From: Molanna angustata
Lineage: Eukaryota > Arthropoda > Insecta > Trichoptera > Molannidae
Length of the DNA: 64,000 nucleotides
Assembly: GCA_963576475.1 (NCBI GenBank)
Contig: OY754981.1
Location: 24,575,411 to 24,639,410, forward strand
Direction of reading: 5' to 3'
Under the pieces are notes generated by a model that saw only the letters and a program-made list of their open reading frames with translations, was not told the origin of the DNA and made no database searches. Below, piece after piece: positions 1 to 11,778 of the stretch (positions are counted from its first letter, which is position 1; every line of letters begins with the position of its first letter). The position numbers and the translations under genes were made by a program.

Positions 1-135
1 GACAGAGATGGCATGTTTGACAGTATTTGTGAGACTATTGAACATCATTGTTGGTTGGAAGAAATTTCTAATAGCAATACGCCCGCCAGTGTACAATGTA
101 TTTGTTTATGTTATGTACAAAATATAAATAAACAA
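1..135 (+). repeat. 3' end of a LINE-J copy
   Basis: From about 50 the sequence reads TTGGTTGGAAGAAATT, a degenerate hairpin, then CGCCCGCCAGTGT and an AT-rich tail with TATGTACAAAATATAAATAAA. The same tail occurs inverted near 26430, 37000, 40220 and 41000, so this is the end of a dispersed non-LTR retrotransposon. Bases 1-49 are probably its 3' UTR. Its coding part lies outside the window. Confidence 0.6.
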
Positions 136-419
136 ATTTTCGAAATATGACATTTTAAATATGGCTTTAATTTTTACTCTCCACACTATGGAATACGGGA
201 GAGTCATGATTTCACAATTTTTAAGCGTATTCTTTTTACATCAATTTCTCAGCGGGTATCATGTAGAGGGTGCACACTGTGAGTTTCGTCATGATGTGTT
301 TGTATGTATGGAGTTTGGCGTACGGCGTACGGAGAATCCTTTTTGTGTCCTCTCTACAGCACAAACTATAAGTCCGATCGACTTCATATTAACATCATAC
401 GTGTTAAGTACATAAACTT

Positions 420-1370
420 AGAGCTGATTAGTTTTCCATAGACAACGGTTCATTTTTCCAATCTTTATGATTTCATCTATTAAAACTGCGAAAATGCTCT
501 CACGACCTGGAAATTAGAGATATTTTAATTTGGTTTCAACTATTTATACAACACCAAGAATCTTCATAAAATTGTATTCAAAGTTGGTCAATGTTAAAAG
601 AAAAATATTCAACGGTTTCAAAAATTATATTTTATTTAATGGATATTTGTATGAAACTTATATGTAACAAGAGAATTTTTTTATATTTGGCAATGTTCAG
701 TTCATTGATTTCATATTGATATAAGAATATAAATAGCTTGAACTTAGAACTGATTAGCTTTTCATAGATATCATAAAATTTCTTCATATAATATCACGTG
801 TCAACATTGTCAAAATGCTCTAACGCTCTTTGAAACAAAATTTATCTGCTTTTTTTAAAATATTTCATACAATATAAGCATTCTTCACTATACTGCATTA
901 AAAGTTTGTCTATCTTAACATAAAAATATACTATCAGAAGAAAATTTATATTCCTGATAGTAACATTTAGTATGAATAAAAATGTAATTAGATAAATTTC
1001 TATGTATGGAAAAGTTCAGTAATTTGATTTCATGTTAAAGAGCTTGTAAAGAGCTTGAACATACATAGAACTGATTAGCTTTCCATAAATATCATAAAAT
1101 TACTTCATATGATATCACGTGTCAAAATTTTCAAAATGCTCTCGAGTTCTTTAAAACAAAATTTATCTGCTTTTATTAAAATATTTCATAAAACATAAGC
1201 ATTAAGCATTCTTCACCATACTGCATTAATAGTTTGTCTATCTTAATATAAAAATATACTATGGTTAGAAAATTTATATTCCTGGTAGTAAACTTTAGAA
1301 TGAATAAAATATTTCATATAACAAGCATATTTTACCATATTGAGATTGTCAGCATTTGAAGAAGAAAAAA
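420..1370. repeat. three diverged tandem units of about 325 bp
   Basis: Units start at about 420, 746 and 1067, each with AGARCTGATTAGYTTTYCATA. Copies 2 and 3 share long blocks: TCATAAAAT, ATATCACGTGTCAA, CAAAATGCTCT, AAACAAAATTTATCTGCTTTT, then ACTGCATTAA and GTTTGTCTATCTTAA. Copy 1 is the most diverged. No coding capacity was seen. It looks like a short, old satellite-type array. Confidence 0.7.
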
Positions 1371-2369
1371 TAAACGCGTACTATGGTGTGGAGAGTTTAG
1401 TGTTGGTCACAACCCACTCGTTTATTTGTAGTATCGGAATTATCAATCTATTGTAGACAAAGTAGTACCAAATCAGTTTTTAATTAGATAAAACCAAACG
1501 GGTAAAACCAAAATATAAAATAAATTAATAAAAAAAGACATTCTTTGATTTCGAAATACTTATTATTTTTATAACGTAAGTGAAATTTATGATATAAAAA
1601 AATAATAAATACAAAATATTTGTAATTTGTTCTATTTAAATTTATTTGATTATTGACGCGTTTTGTGCAAGGCACATGGACACAATAATGAACGCGCCAA
1701 TAATCAAATAAATTGAAATAAAACAAATACCGATTATTTTATATTTTTAATATATCTATACAATGGAGTTCTATCAAGAATTGTCGATCGGCAAACTAAA
1801 CGAATTACGAATAGGTATTATAAGAAACCTATTCTAGTAGAGAACATAGTACATACCTAGCTGTTTCCTGAGAAGCAAATAAAAAAATAATTAAAATGAT
1901 GGAGATCTAATATCGACTTAATATGACATACAATCAAGTTTTGTGCGCCGTATTGGAGACTTTATTCTGCGGAGACCGTTGTGCATGTGCAATGTGCGCT
2001 TACCTTTTCAGGAACATTTCACTGTGACTGGCCACACCACCCATTCAGACGACACATTATGAAAAACATGTGTTAGTTGTTGTGTCCGTCTGTCTGTATT
2101 CAGCTCACGTCTACCGCGCGGGCGGTCCCTTTGGTCTCCGGTATCGCAATTTTAATCCGAGGTGCTTGTGTTCACACTTGTATACAACATGAAACTGTGG
2201 CAAAAAGCTGTTGACAATATTCCGCGTCATGTTGATTCACTGGATAAGAAAAAAGTTGACGGATGTAACGACAAGATCGAACTATAGCATCTGAAAAGGA
2301 TATGGTTATACACACTGCCAGGAGGATAACCATACTAAGTGACTGAAATCAATAATCGGTGAAATTAAT
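1371..2369. other. no recognisable gene
   Basis: Mostly AT-rich noncoding sequence. A less AT-rich patch at about 1940-2290 holds a 32-codon ORF (2189-2287, starting MKLWQKAVDNIPRHVDSL). It could be a decayed transposase end, but I cannot place it in a family. Confidence 0.4.
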
Positions 2370-2375
2370 CATCTT

Positions 2376-2452
2376 CTTCTTCTTCTTGTGCCGCTCCTAA
2401 CGGAGGTGGGCGGCCATCACACCAAATTCGTCCCGATCCTGCGCCAACCTAA
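2376..2452 (-). pseudogene. RTE-B LINE 3' end
   Basis: The minus strand reads AGGTTGGCGCAGGATCGGGA, followed by codons for DEFGVMAAHLR, a stop and an (AAG)n tail. This matches the longer copy at 10700-11110, where the same residues follow SWLKNLRQWFG. It is a short, 5'-truncated fragment of an endonuclease-reverse transcriptase retrotransposon. Confidence 0.65.
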
Positions 2453-2945
2453 TATAATTTATTTGAAAAAAGGGATCAAATGCGAATACATAATAAACTT
2501 ATTTCTAACCTCAAATGGCAAAGGCGTTGAAAATATTTTTCTTGCGACCAGTTTCCATCCAATTTATAAAGCAAATCGCTCACGCGAGACGATACTATTA
2601 TTAAAGACTAACCGAACCAAACTAAAAAAATGAGGGAAATGGGATGACAAGACTTCTGTACTATCTAAGTTCATCTGGAGTCTGTGGTTCGGGCGACATG
2701 CTCTGATCACATACACGAACAGATATTGTATATCGCCAATCTGTGATATACTATATTTTTACAAGGTTTTTCTATATATTTTCTTTTATATTTTTTCGTT
2801 TTGAGTTTATTTTTTAAATAGCAAGAATAGTAAATAAAATAGTAAAACACTCGACGTCAAAAGTCGAAAACATAACACAAACAAAAAGGTTAAAAATAAA
2901 AGTATATATAAGAAAAAGAAATATGTAGGAGAATGAATATTCCTA

Positions 2946-3045
2946 TATTCAGCCGAAACCTGGACATTGAAGTCCCGTGATCGTGACAGGATTGACGCAT
3001 TTGAAATGTGGTGAGGGACAGTTGGGAAACGGGAGCTGCTTGATT
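2946..3045 (+). pseudogene. RTE-like LINE remnant
   Basis: Translation from 2946 gives YSAETWTLKSRDRDRIDAF then EMW and a stop. This is a region downstream of the reverse transcriptase in RTE-like elements. The following GTVGKRELL belongs further along the same protein, so about 20 codons (RRMLKI-type segment) are missing at the join. Decayed and non-functional. Confidence 0.6.
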
Positions 3046-3049
3046 TATA

Positions 3050-6000
3050 TCTAAATAAAATATATACATTACATACAACTTTAAAAAAAAACTCACGCAA
3101 TAGAATAAAGATGTAAAAATAAACTAATTTTTATTTCAAAGACGTATTTTCAAAATTTACTATTTACCCTACAGACTCTTATGCGATGATGTAACGTATT
3201 TTCAATCGGTAAACATATATAAAAAAATATGCAAAGAGTAGGTACCGATTTATTTTTTATTTTACCTAATTACAGAATAAAAAAAAGACTTTTGCAGAAG
3301 CTCATCTTTGTCTACTCGATAAAAAAAACATCATATAACACAATGTTGAAAAATATCACAACAAAGTGTACCTACAAGGAATGAGACGGTTTTACCAGTC
3401 AACAACCAATCAGTGTGACAAGAAATTAAGTGCCGTATATAAAACAGATTGTTACACGGTCAAACACGAGGTAAATAAACAATGATGCTGTGAAAATCCT
3501 TATATAGTAGAGTGTCTCTGAATAGCCATATTGGGAGTGAATTTTTTCTTTCGTCTCAAAAGTCCAGCCGGGATGAGAGACAGTTGATATTCTGTACAAT
3601 TTGTAAAATTTAATCACTTTTACTTCACATAAGGATTGGTGGTTGAGCTGTGTTATTTTGTACATTGTACATAAATAGAATTCACAATCATACAATCTTA
3701 CATCACAATAGGGTGCATATACAGACATCTAGTTTACATTTTTCATAAAAATAATAATATTTGTTATTACTATGAGTATGCTGGATATCCAATTATAGAT
3801 GCACACATTATAAAATTACATAAGGTCAATTTATGAAAAAAATCTCTCATTTAAAATCAATTGTACATTGTTTATCTGGGCTTTCTTAGATGAAACACAC
3901 TGACAATAAATTTACCAATGCTCGCAATTTTGTATGTAAGAGATCAATGCTTTCACAAACAACATGACACTGTATAAGAGATTGTTCATACCCCATAGTT
4001 TATGTACGTTCATTTATTGATGATACTAGTTGGCAGTCATTATTCGACGTCGAATCTTCACAAAGGAGCGGACGAGATAACCTCATCTTTTGTCCTGCGA
4101 CTCCGGCGACCGGTCCTTTTGGAAAACGGCACAACGAAAGGGCATTCGCGAAGGACGTGAATCGGTCACGTCATGATGAAAAAAAAACGCACCTTTCTAC
4201 GAAACGGGCGCAAATCCACCACGTCCTCGTTGGATTGATGATCTCGTAAGGTTCGCGTGTTTCAAGCCACCCACAGAGCATTTTGAACGAGGCCCAGAGA
4301 CCAGCGTGTCTCAGCCTCTGGGCAAAACCAGCGTACCTTCGACACTGAATACGCCCAGTTATCTCGGGGAGATATCAACGCCGCGGACAAAAGCAGCGAA
4401 AATACCAGAGCGGGACGGGATGAGGAGACTAATTAATATCTGGTGTTTGTTCGGGTGACGGAAGTTGAGAAATATGTATCCATTGTTGTAGACCAATGCA
4501 ACGAAGTGGATTGGAGATTAAATATCTGTTTAATAACAGCTTCACATAATTGCCGGCCAATGATAACACGGGTGTGAACATTGTCGGATACCTCGGGTGT
4601 CTAATAATATAGAAAAACGAATTGTGGGTCAACGTGAACACGAACGAGACACACATGTTTTTTTTTGTTGTTGTTTAATATCTAAATATACCGCCAGAGG
4701 GTTTTACTCAAATGATATGGACCCGAGTCTGATGAGGGATCATCAAACAATATTGATATCTTATTTACATCGTTACTTCGAAAAGATTGTTTGAGAACAC
4801 ATGGATCTCAAATAAACATCAATTTGTATAATACTATTTCCTCTCTTTTTTAGAGCAAATAACTTATACAAAATTTAATTTATCTGTAGAGACAATACTT
4901 ACAGATACATTTATTGGATCCTAAGAGACAATACTTTATTTTAGAAAGATATTCATCATTGTTGATAAATTCGTTTGGTAACAGAAAAAAATATAATCTC
5001 TAAAATATACAAGTAAATTATGAACTTTATAATATGTAGGTTAACTTGGATCGAAAAACTAGGTACATTATTATGAAGAGTGAAATTCGATCTTATTTCA
5101 ATTTTTAATCTTTAGATATCATTATTTTCTATTTTTTTCTGTAATATTTAGAAACCTTTCTTTCGTTTGTAACTTTGTATTGTCAAATTTGGATGCGTAT
5201 CTTTTTGAGTAGCAAGTAAATCGCATGACATTTTCTATATGAAACAGTATGAGCCTAAAATATTTCTAAAATAATTATTGAACGTTTGTGATATTGTACT
5301 GTAGAATTACAAAAAAAACTTACAAAAATAACATAGCCTGCAAATAGTTGGGATAATCTCCACAACTCAAATAAGATACAACATAACGATAGAAATAGAT
5401 TATCTAAACACATAAAATAGCAACAAGAGATAATGAAAGATGTTTATTTCCCAGGGAACTATAAATGCCAAAAGATATGCGGTAGACGTGGCTGTAAAGA
5501 AACATGTCTTGTAATCAGAATCTGAGAGCGATCGATAAAGCCCGTTATTAGGAGAGCATAGATGGAAGGAATACTACACTGGTACATATACTTATGTACA
5601 CTATGTTTGGTTTCAAATCGCAGATCAACTTAAAATCATTAATAATCAAATGAACACAACACATGAAGGGTTATTTTAGCAGAGTTCCAAGTGCAAAACA
5701 ATAGAAAATATAAAACAAAAAATGTAAATAATTAATTTATTGGTAATATTCGATAATCCGTCGACTATTTGTGTTTCATTAAAAGATAAATTTGTAAACT
5801 ACGTATTTATCACGGAATGCTTCCAAGTTTAGGTTTGAAAAATCTGTCGGATAAAATGATTTTTAAACAGTAGTAGAAAGTTAAAATAATTGACACTGCG
5901 ATCAAAACGATTTCTATGTGAGATATCTTTCAAGTAAGTATTTTTTTTGACAAAGTTATTGAATTTAGTGTTGAACTACGACATACAGACCTAGAATACC

Positions 6001-6330
6001 ATCAAGCGCACATTATAGCACTCTCAAAAACTAAACCAGTGTAGCTCGTCATGTAGGGCTTCTGTGTGGCTTTTTTTATCAGCCCCATAAATATGCCTCG
6101 CATCTGCGTTAAACAACAGTTGCAATATACCAAGAAAATACCAGGGCTAAATGAGATTAGAACTACCTAGAACTAAGTTTTTTTAGTCAAATTTAATGAT
6201 TTGTTTTTGGCAATCACGGCATAATCAGTCGTTGCCTTATTAACCTATTAGGCCCTTATCCATGTCTTCTTCTTATCGTGTCAGTTTACGCATTTAAATG
6301 CTTATCCGCTCCTAGAACCCCACAAATTCT
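3050..6330. other. gene-free, one less AT-rich patch
   Basis: No supported gene. A patch at about 4060-4430 has higher GC and a stretch reading RPRWIDDLVR, which resembles the C-terminal RP-RW-DDIV motif of RTE-like LINEs, but frame and ends cannot be fixed. The rest is AT-rich with poly-A and poly-T runs. Confidence 0.4.
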
Positions 6331-6334
6331 TTAG

Positions 6335-6835
6335 TAGCGTCCTCTAGGTGAACTCAAACGATAAAAACTCCCCAAGGCCACTGAACAGGAACCGTTGGGC
6401 ACGCTTGGGGATGCTCAGATTCTTGTGTTTGTCCAGTCGCATATCGCGTCTTCAGCTATTCCCCATCTCTAGATGTTTTTTTTTCTTGTACGACCGACCC
6501 CAGTCTTTATCCTGTTGTGAGTATTCCACATTCGTCACGGTTGGTCATATCCTGGACAGTAATTCGGTTGGTGTATTAAAATATCATCCCTTGCGTATGC
6601 CCTCTGTTGTGGCTTATCTTTCCTCTTGTTCTTTTCTCAGCAATTGTCCCACATGATGGTAGGGTCTTCTCCTCCGAGGTTACTCCATTACTTAGCTTGT
6701 TCTGCCTTACCACTTCTTTCCATCTGCAATTTGGTCTCCCTCTGGATATTTTATATATTCCGGTGGTTTTCTACAGACATGTCCATACCATCTCAATCTG
6801 TTTTCTAGAATTTTCTCGGATATATCACGCACAAC
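6335..6835 (-). pseudogene. decayed RTE-like LINE C-terminus
   Basis: Minus-strand translation near 6830-6740 gives SEKILENRLRWYGHVCRKPPEY with few changes, typical of the post-RT region of RTE-like elements. Downstream the frame is broken repeatedly. The plus-strand ORFs here are shadows. Confidence 0.5.
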
Positions 6836-6839
6836 TAGG

Positions 6840-7856
6840 CTTCCTTATATACGGGTGTTTTTTTTTATTCTTATTTTTTTTATAAAAACGAATCAGAATA
6901 GGGATATGTCGGAATCAGAATATGTCGTTGTGGCTCATCTTTGTGAAACATTAATATAAAATTTGATTAAAAAAACTTATATGTAATTCTACAATAACAA
7001 TGCCGTTAACATTGACTAAATAAAAACATGATATTAGAACCTTTTTAAAATAGTAAAATTGGTACACTAATACACCGTGTAAGTATTGTACGAAGAAACC
7101 AGGATACTTAGAGGCTTTTCACATAACATATCGCGTGCGTGTGAGTAATTTAGGATTAAATAAGGATATCATATTATTATAATGTGAAGGATTCACTTAT
7201 AATATTGATTGCTATCCACTATCGCCGTAATGCCAGCAATATATTTCTAAATGTTTGTTTTCACTTGTGGAAATCGAGAAAAAGAAATGAGTATCGCAAT
7301 TACACGCCACATATTATTATAGTCACAAAACATGCTAAGTATTTTATTGGACCAATACATATTTAATTACTCAGATATAGACGGGTTTAACGTTGACCGA
7401 AAAGGATAACAATAATTATATTTTACACGCGTTTAATTAATTATTAAATTGAGGTAAAAAAATAAGCGTACCTACGTATTAAACAAGTGCAGGTACCAAG
7501 AACCAATACAACCTTTGGACATATACATTATACTTTCCTGGCTAGTATCCTTGTGTTATCCGATCAGCAGTCTTCTCGGGGTCGAACAGATAGTTTACTT
7601 TTATAACGTAGAGTGGTAGAACTGCGAAAAAACCTTTCAATTATTTTCCGGTTTTATTCTTTTACGCTTGGATGGCAGGAAGAGATTTCCTCAGAATTCA
7701 TATTAGGGACTAATTGTTTAAAAATTGACATAGGTTTATAAATTTTTATTTATTGTATTGGACATTTTTTACTCATTCTGAATTATTATAACAAATGAAT
7801 AGTTCCAAAATCACAATAACCATTTTATTGATGAATAAGAATGAAATATAAAAAAA
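6840..7856. other. no recognisable gene
   Basis: AT-rich sequence with short ORFs only. No repeat family from elsewhere in the window was recognised. Confidence 0.4.
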
Positions 7857-8016
7857 TGAATGTCCTTGTTAAACCAGTACAAATACATTTTCCAACATTC
7901 CCTAAACTAAGCATAAATGCTTGTGCTATTGGTGAACGAAATCGGTCGAAGCAGGATTCGAACTCGCTATCACTGGATTACTAGACCAACGCGCTAAAAG
8001 CTATGCCATCATGTGA
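7857..8016 (-). mobile_element. SINE-T copy (tRNA-Thr-derived head)
   Basis: On the minus strand an A-box-like TGGCATAGC, AGTAATCCAGTGATAGCGAG and a B-box-like GTTCGAATCC are followed by ATTTCGTTCACCAATAGCAC, GCTTAGTTTAGGGAA and a tail ending AACAAGGACATTCA. The body matches copies at 30009-30172 and 54497-54663. The tRNA-like head is mutated. Confidence 0.8.
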
Positions 8017-8084
8017 TAGTTTATTGCTTCAAATTAAAAGTAAATAAATAAAACTCGTTGGAGGTGTAAGGTGTTAAAAATGTC

Positions 8085-8258
8085 GGCCTTCGTAGCTCAT
8101 TTGGTTAGGTGTCCGACTGCTGATCTAAGGGTCCCAGGTTTGATTTCCGGTGGAATCAAAGTTTTTAATTGTGTTTTCAGTCTGCATCTGTGAGACGATT
8201 AATAGGTATCGTAAGTCTCCAGAATGTGGCAACTTGTTATTGGGTAAATATATTGACT
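8085..8258 (+). mobile_element. SINE-3 copy
   Basis: Starts GGCCTTCGTAGCTCATTTGG (A-box-like), then CTGCTGATC, AGGGTCCCAGG and the B-box-like GGTTTGATTTCC, followed by GTGAGACGATTAATA, AGTCTCCAGAATGTGGCAAC and TTGTTATTGGG. Inverted relatives lie at 11228-11392, 44793-45000 and 50273-50433. The 3' end is lost at the adjoining palindromic element. Confidence 0.8.
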
Positions 8259-8376
8259 CCAGGGTGGCAAGTCTGGTCCAACCGGCGAAATCAAAACCCT
8301 CACGATTACCCATATCATGGATATAATTATCATATGAGTTCTATAATATACATTAATCTTATTATATTATACATAT

Positions 8377-8847
8377 GTTAGACCCCACCTCGAATTTGCC
8401 TCCGAAATATGGAATCCTATCCACGTGACTAAGTCACACCGACTGGAAAGAGTGCAGCATAAATTTTTAAATTACCTCAACTTTCGTTCATATCACAGAT
8501 TTGCATCTAAATCAGATATTTTAACAGCCTTCAACATTGAGACATTGGAACTTAGACGTACCGTTACTGACCAAATGACATTATAAAAAATTCTAAATTA
8601 CATAATTGACTCACCCGACATATTAAAATTAATTCCTTTTCATGTCCCGATGCGAAGTGGCAGACGTAACACCCTATTCTACACAGACCGAGTGCGTATC
8701 ACTACAGGGCAGAACGCATTCATTGTGCGGGCTTGCAATAGTTACAACAATAACTTTGCAGGCCTGGACATGTTTGATAGTAGCCAACTGCGATACAAAA
8801 TTGAACTATATAAAAGGTTGCATTCGCCTACAACGATAGTTGAATGA
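8377..8847 (+). pseudogene. LINE ORF2 C-terminal fragment
   Basis: One frame reads VRPHLEFASEIWNPIHVTK then HRLERVQHKFLNYLNFR, the conserved post-RT domain of jockey/CR1-type LINEs (R-LE-ASxVWNP, ERVQ-KFLRYL). A TAA at 8584-8586 interrupts it, after which the same frame continues to a stop at 8845-8847. The 3' UTR runs to an (AAAT)n tail at 9055-9147. The copy is 5'-truncated and sits inside the palindromic MITE. Confidence 0.85.
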
Positions 8848-9054
8848 ATATGAATAAATATGTTTACTTCATTCCTTATACCCATCCTATAATCATGCAC
8901 ATCCTTCTTATTCTTATTACAATATATGAAATGCTTTTTTTATTCAATTTTTTGTAACTGTCATTTTTCTGTACTTTCTGGGATTGGTATGTAATTGGTC
9001 TCATTTCTGTAAATCGTTTGTGTATTGTAAGTGTTAACATGACTGTTTACTAAT

Positions 9055-9056
9055 CC

Positions 9057-9146
<90 letters not shown>

Positions 9147-9147
9147 A
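9055..9147 (+). repeat. (AAAT)n tail of the LINE fragment
   Basis: About 23 AAAT/AAAA-type repeats directly follow the LINE 3' UTR. They serve as its reverse-transcription tail and also form a microsatellite. Confidence 0.9.
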
Positions 9148-9248
9148 TATCCTTAGATGTCATAGAACTCCATATGATAATTATATCCATGATATGGATA
9201 ATCTTGAGGGTTGTGATTTCGCCGGTTGGACCATACTTGCCCCCCTGG

Positions 9249-9845
9249 TGGATTTTCCTAGTTTAAATAGTATCTTAATAAGAAAAAAAATGAGAAATAG
9301 TTTTTATACGATATGAAACAAGCTCCCAGATAACCCACAGCGCTTCAAATCTTTGTCCATTAGAACAGTTACGCAATTAATGGTTCATTTGCTAAAAGGT
9401 CAGACAACCAACAACAGCTAAGAACAGAACTCATATATTAGAAATATTATTAATAAAAGCTTATTTATATTATATTTTGCAAACAGAAACCGTTTTCGAC
9501 AGCGCGCCAGTAGGTATAGTCCGCTAGGAAACGTCAAATAACAACGACTCGTTAAATAATATTGAGGGATGGTCGTTTGTTGAAAGACATTGCAGTGTAC
9601 TAGGTGAAAATTGTATCACCCATGCTCATGAGGCAATTAACGAGGAGATACAGTTGTTAGTTAATAAATTAAGTTCGCTTAATCAGAATTCGAAGGATAT
9701 ATTAATTTATATGTAAAACTTGCAAATCAATTGCTCTTTTAAGTTACCTATCAAGTAGTGCCACATTTGGAAATGATTATTGTAACAATTCTTGTCAAAT
9801 CAAACAATAGGAACTATACACTGTTTTACGAAAGTACAATAATAT
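9249..9845. other. no recognisable gene
   Basis: AT-rich sequence between the palindromic element and an RTE-A end. No motif supported. Confidence 0.4.
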
Positions 9846-10010
9846 CATCTTTTATTCGAAGACGGAAGACTCGAGACAATAACAGACAACAGACGAACAT
9901 GTATAAGACTATGTATGAATATCGAAGAGGCGATGAATGTGTGTCAAGATAGGTTCTCTCTGCCTACCCAGTGAGGGACATGGCGTGATGGTATGTATGT
10001 ATGTGGATGA
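9846..10010 (+). pseudogene. RTE-A LINE 3' end
   Basis: The frame reads RDNNRQQTNMYKTMYEYRRG then DECVSR, a stop, VLSAYPVRDMA and a stop, followed by GTGATGGTATGTATGTATG. The same end, AYPxRD(M/V)(A/T), occurs inverted at 37214 and 53293. Several codons (the KMWR segment) are missing before LSAYP. It is the terminal piece of an RTE-like element. Confidence 0.7.
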
Positions 10011-10143
10011 AGACTCGAGATTTTAAATCATTACTCGGACGACTCCGATACATTAATCTAAAATTACAGGAAGTCATAGATAAATCAGGCCTGAAATCAA
10101 AAGAGTAAGACATACATTTGTTTGTTATTTAAAGCATACATTG

Positions 10144-10534
10144 CCCCCTATTCAGTAACTATTGTAACTAAATTAGGAACGTACTAAAATTGTAGATTTT
10201 AGATTTACGGTATTATTTCAGCGTTATAAAATATCAACTTGGACTAAATGGAATAGGAACGTACCTATATTGGCCGGAACGTTTTTAAAAAGTTACTGAA
10301 TTAGACGTATTTTGAAGAATTATGAAAATGAAGAAAATTTCATAATTTTTATAATTATTCATAATACGTCTGATTCAGAATTTTTTTAAGAACGTTCCGG
10401 CCAAAATAGGCACGTTCTTATTCCATTTAGTCCAAGTTGATATTTTATAACGCTGAAATAAGACCGTAAATCTAAAATCTACAATTTTAGTACGTTCCTA
10501 ATTTAGTTAAAACTCGTAGTTACTGAATAGGGGG
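10144..10534. mobile_element. 391-bp fold-back MITE
   Basis: The element starts CCCCCTATTCAGTAACT and ends AGTTACTGAATAGGGGG apart from small changes. The two halves pair along almost their whole length (for example TAAATTAGGAACGTAC, CTTGGACTAAATGGAATA and TTGGCCGGAACGTT against their inverted copies), with the turning point near 10330. There is no coding capacity. A target-site duplication is not obvious, so the superfamily is unassigned. Confidence 0.85.
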
Positions 10535-10699
10535 TATTAGTAAAACATTCTTAAAGAATTCTGAAACAACACAACAATTTCACACTACGATACTTAATAT
10601 ACAGAAGGTTGATGCGCATCTCATGGATCTCGATAGACTCCAATGAAAGAGTTCTAAATATGATGGACCACTGTCAAGAGACGCAAAGCTGCATAATTT

Positions 10700-11110
10700 G
10701 ACCACATATTCCGTAGTGATAAATATGCCCTTCTACAACGGATAGTCGAGAGAAAGATAGAAACAAGACGGAGTATGGGTCGTAAAAGAATATCGTGGCT
10801 TAAAAATCTCAGACAGTGGTTCGGGAATCTGGATGCTGCGTCACTTTTTAGGTTGGCGCAAGATCGGGATGAGTTTGGTGTGATGGTCACTAACTTCGCA
10901 CTTGTTGATTGTTCTTTTTGCACCATGGTGCCGAGATTGCTAATCTAGAGGGCTCCATGAGCTACTCTTCGTGCCATGCATTGTTTTTTTTGTCGCTCAT
11001 TCTAGCGTTCTGCGAAGGGGTCGTAGACAATCCCCATATGCGGAGCGGGTGGTGGTGGAAGCAGCGGTCACTTACTTCTGTTAGGAAGGCAGACGAAGAA
11101 AAAGAAGATA
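10700..11110 (+). pseudogene. RTE-B LINE C-terminus
   Basis: From about 10707 the frame reads FRSDKYALLQRIVERKIETR then SMGRKRISWLKNLRQWFG, DAASLFRLAQDRDEFGVMV and on to a stop. This is the characteristic end of an endonuclease-reverse transcriptase element (YLGHI-KY-LLQ-I-GKI, GR-R-SWL-N-R-W). A (GAA)-rich tail lies near 11090-11108. The minus ORF here is a shadow. Confidence 0.8.
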
Positions 11111-11227
11111 CTAGATAATTTTGTTTTTTTTTTTATTATTACTTTCTTGAATATTTATTGAAATTGGAATCGGTGATGTCATGATGATATTCTTTTTTTC
11201 TTTTATATTGCTTTTCCGTCGAATAAG

Positions 11228-11392
11228 AAATACTATGTCAAATATTAATTTAACACGCACCCAATAACAAGTTGCCACATTCTGGAGACTTAGCATATTA
11301 ATCGTCTCACAGATCCATTCTGGAATCGAACTCGGGACCCTTGGATCAGCAGATGGATCAGATACCTAACCAACTGAGCTACGAAGGCCGAC
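11228..11392 (-). mobile_element. SINE-3 copy
   Basis: The minus strand starts GGCCTTCGTAGCTCAGTTGG, then CTGCTGATCCAAGGGTCCCG and the B-box-like GAGTTCGATTCC. It continues through GTGAGACGATTAATATGC and CTCCAGAATGTGGCAAC to GTTAAATTAATATTTGACAT. Nearly full length. The box A and B spacing is that of a tRNA-derived pol III promoter. Confidence 0.8.
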
Positions 11393-11399
11393 ATGAATT

Positions 11400-11520
11400 C
11401 ATTGACATCATCATGACATATCCCACGATGTGGGGTAACCGGCTACAGGTTTGCTCTACCTTATATATGAAGCAAGGCGTATGCGTGTATCCATCCCCAC
11501 ACACCAGTCGTAACACCATT
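11400..11520 (-). mobile_element. SINE-2 3' fragment
   Basis: The minus strand reads CACACCAGT-type sequence inverted, then CGGTTACCCCACATCGTGGG and ATATGTCATGATG. This matches the 3' third of the SINE-2 copies at 15613, 21283 and 59448 (TGGTTACCCCACATTGTGGG). Confidence 0.6.
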
Positions 11521-11778
11521 ATTTTTTTAATCTTTTTCAAATAGAGAAAGTGAGTTTGAATTACATTTAATATTTAATGATCACATTTATAAGCAATATA
11601 AATAAAAAAAAACAATTAAGTGTAGGGATTGTTTATATAATTAATCAAATATTATGTGAAATATACTTTATATAGTTGAAAAATATTTTTTATACAAAAT
11701 ATGTACCAAACTTAGAAAAATATGTAACTTCTACAAAACTAATGAACAATATGATAAACTAGGTAATATAAATATTAC

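Larger units (their letters stand above)
8259..9248. mobile_element. palindromic MITE (type 1) split by a LINE fragment
   Basis: The left arm (about 8259-8345) and the right arm (about 9158-9248) are near-perfect inverted copies with shared blocks GGTCCAACCGGCGAAATCA, CATATCATGGATATAATTAT and AGTTCTAT. A compact relative at 23014-23187 has the same arms only a few bases apart, so the intervening 0.8 kb is an insertion at the centre of the palindrome. No transposase was seen. Confidence 0.75.

Noticed and set aside
420..1370. CRISPR-like array
   Set aside because: Units are about 325 bp and diverged, without short identical repeats and unique spacers; the sequence is eukaryotic.
2189..2287. 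32-codon ORF MKLWQKAVDNIPRHVDSL...
   Set aside because: Possibly a worn transposase end, but too short to place; mentioned only in the region entry.
11270..11392. tRNA-like sequences with A and B boxes (also at 8085, 44950, 55690 and 59190)
   Set aside because: All are heads of dispersed SINEs with defined bodies and tails; stems are mutated, so they are not tRNA genes.
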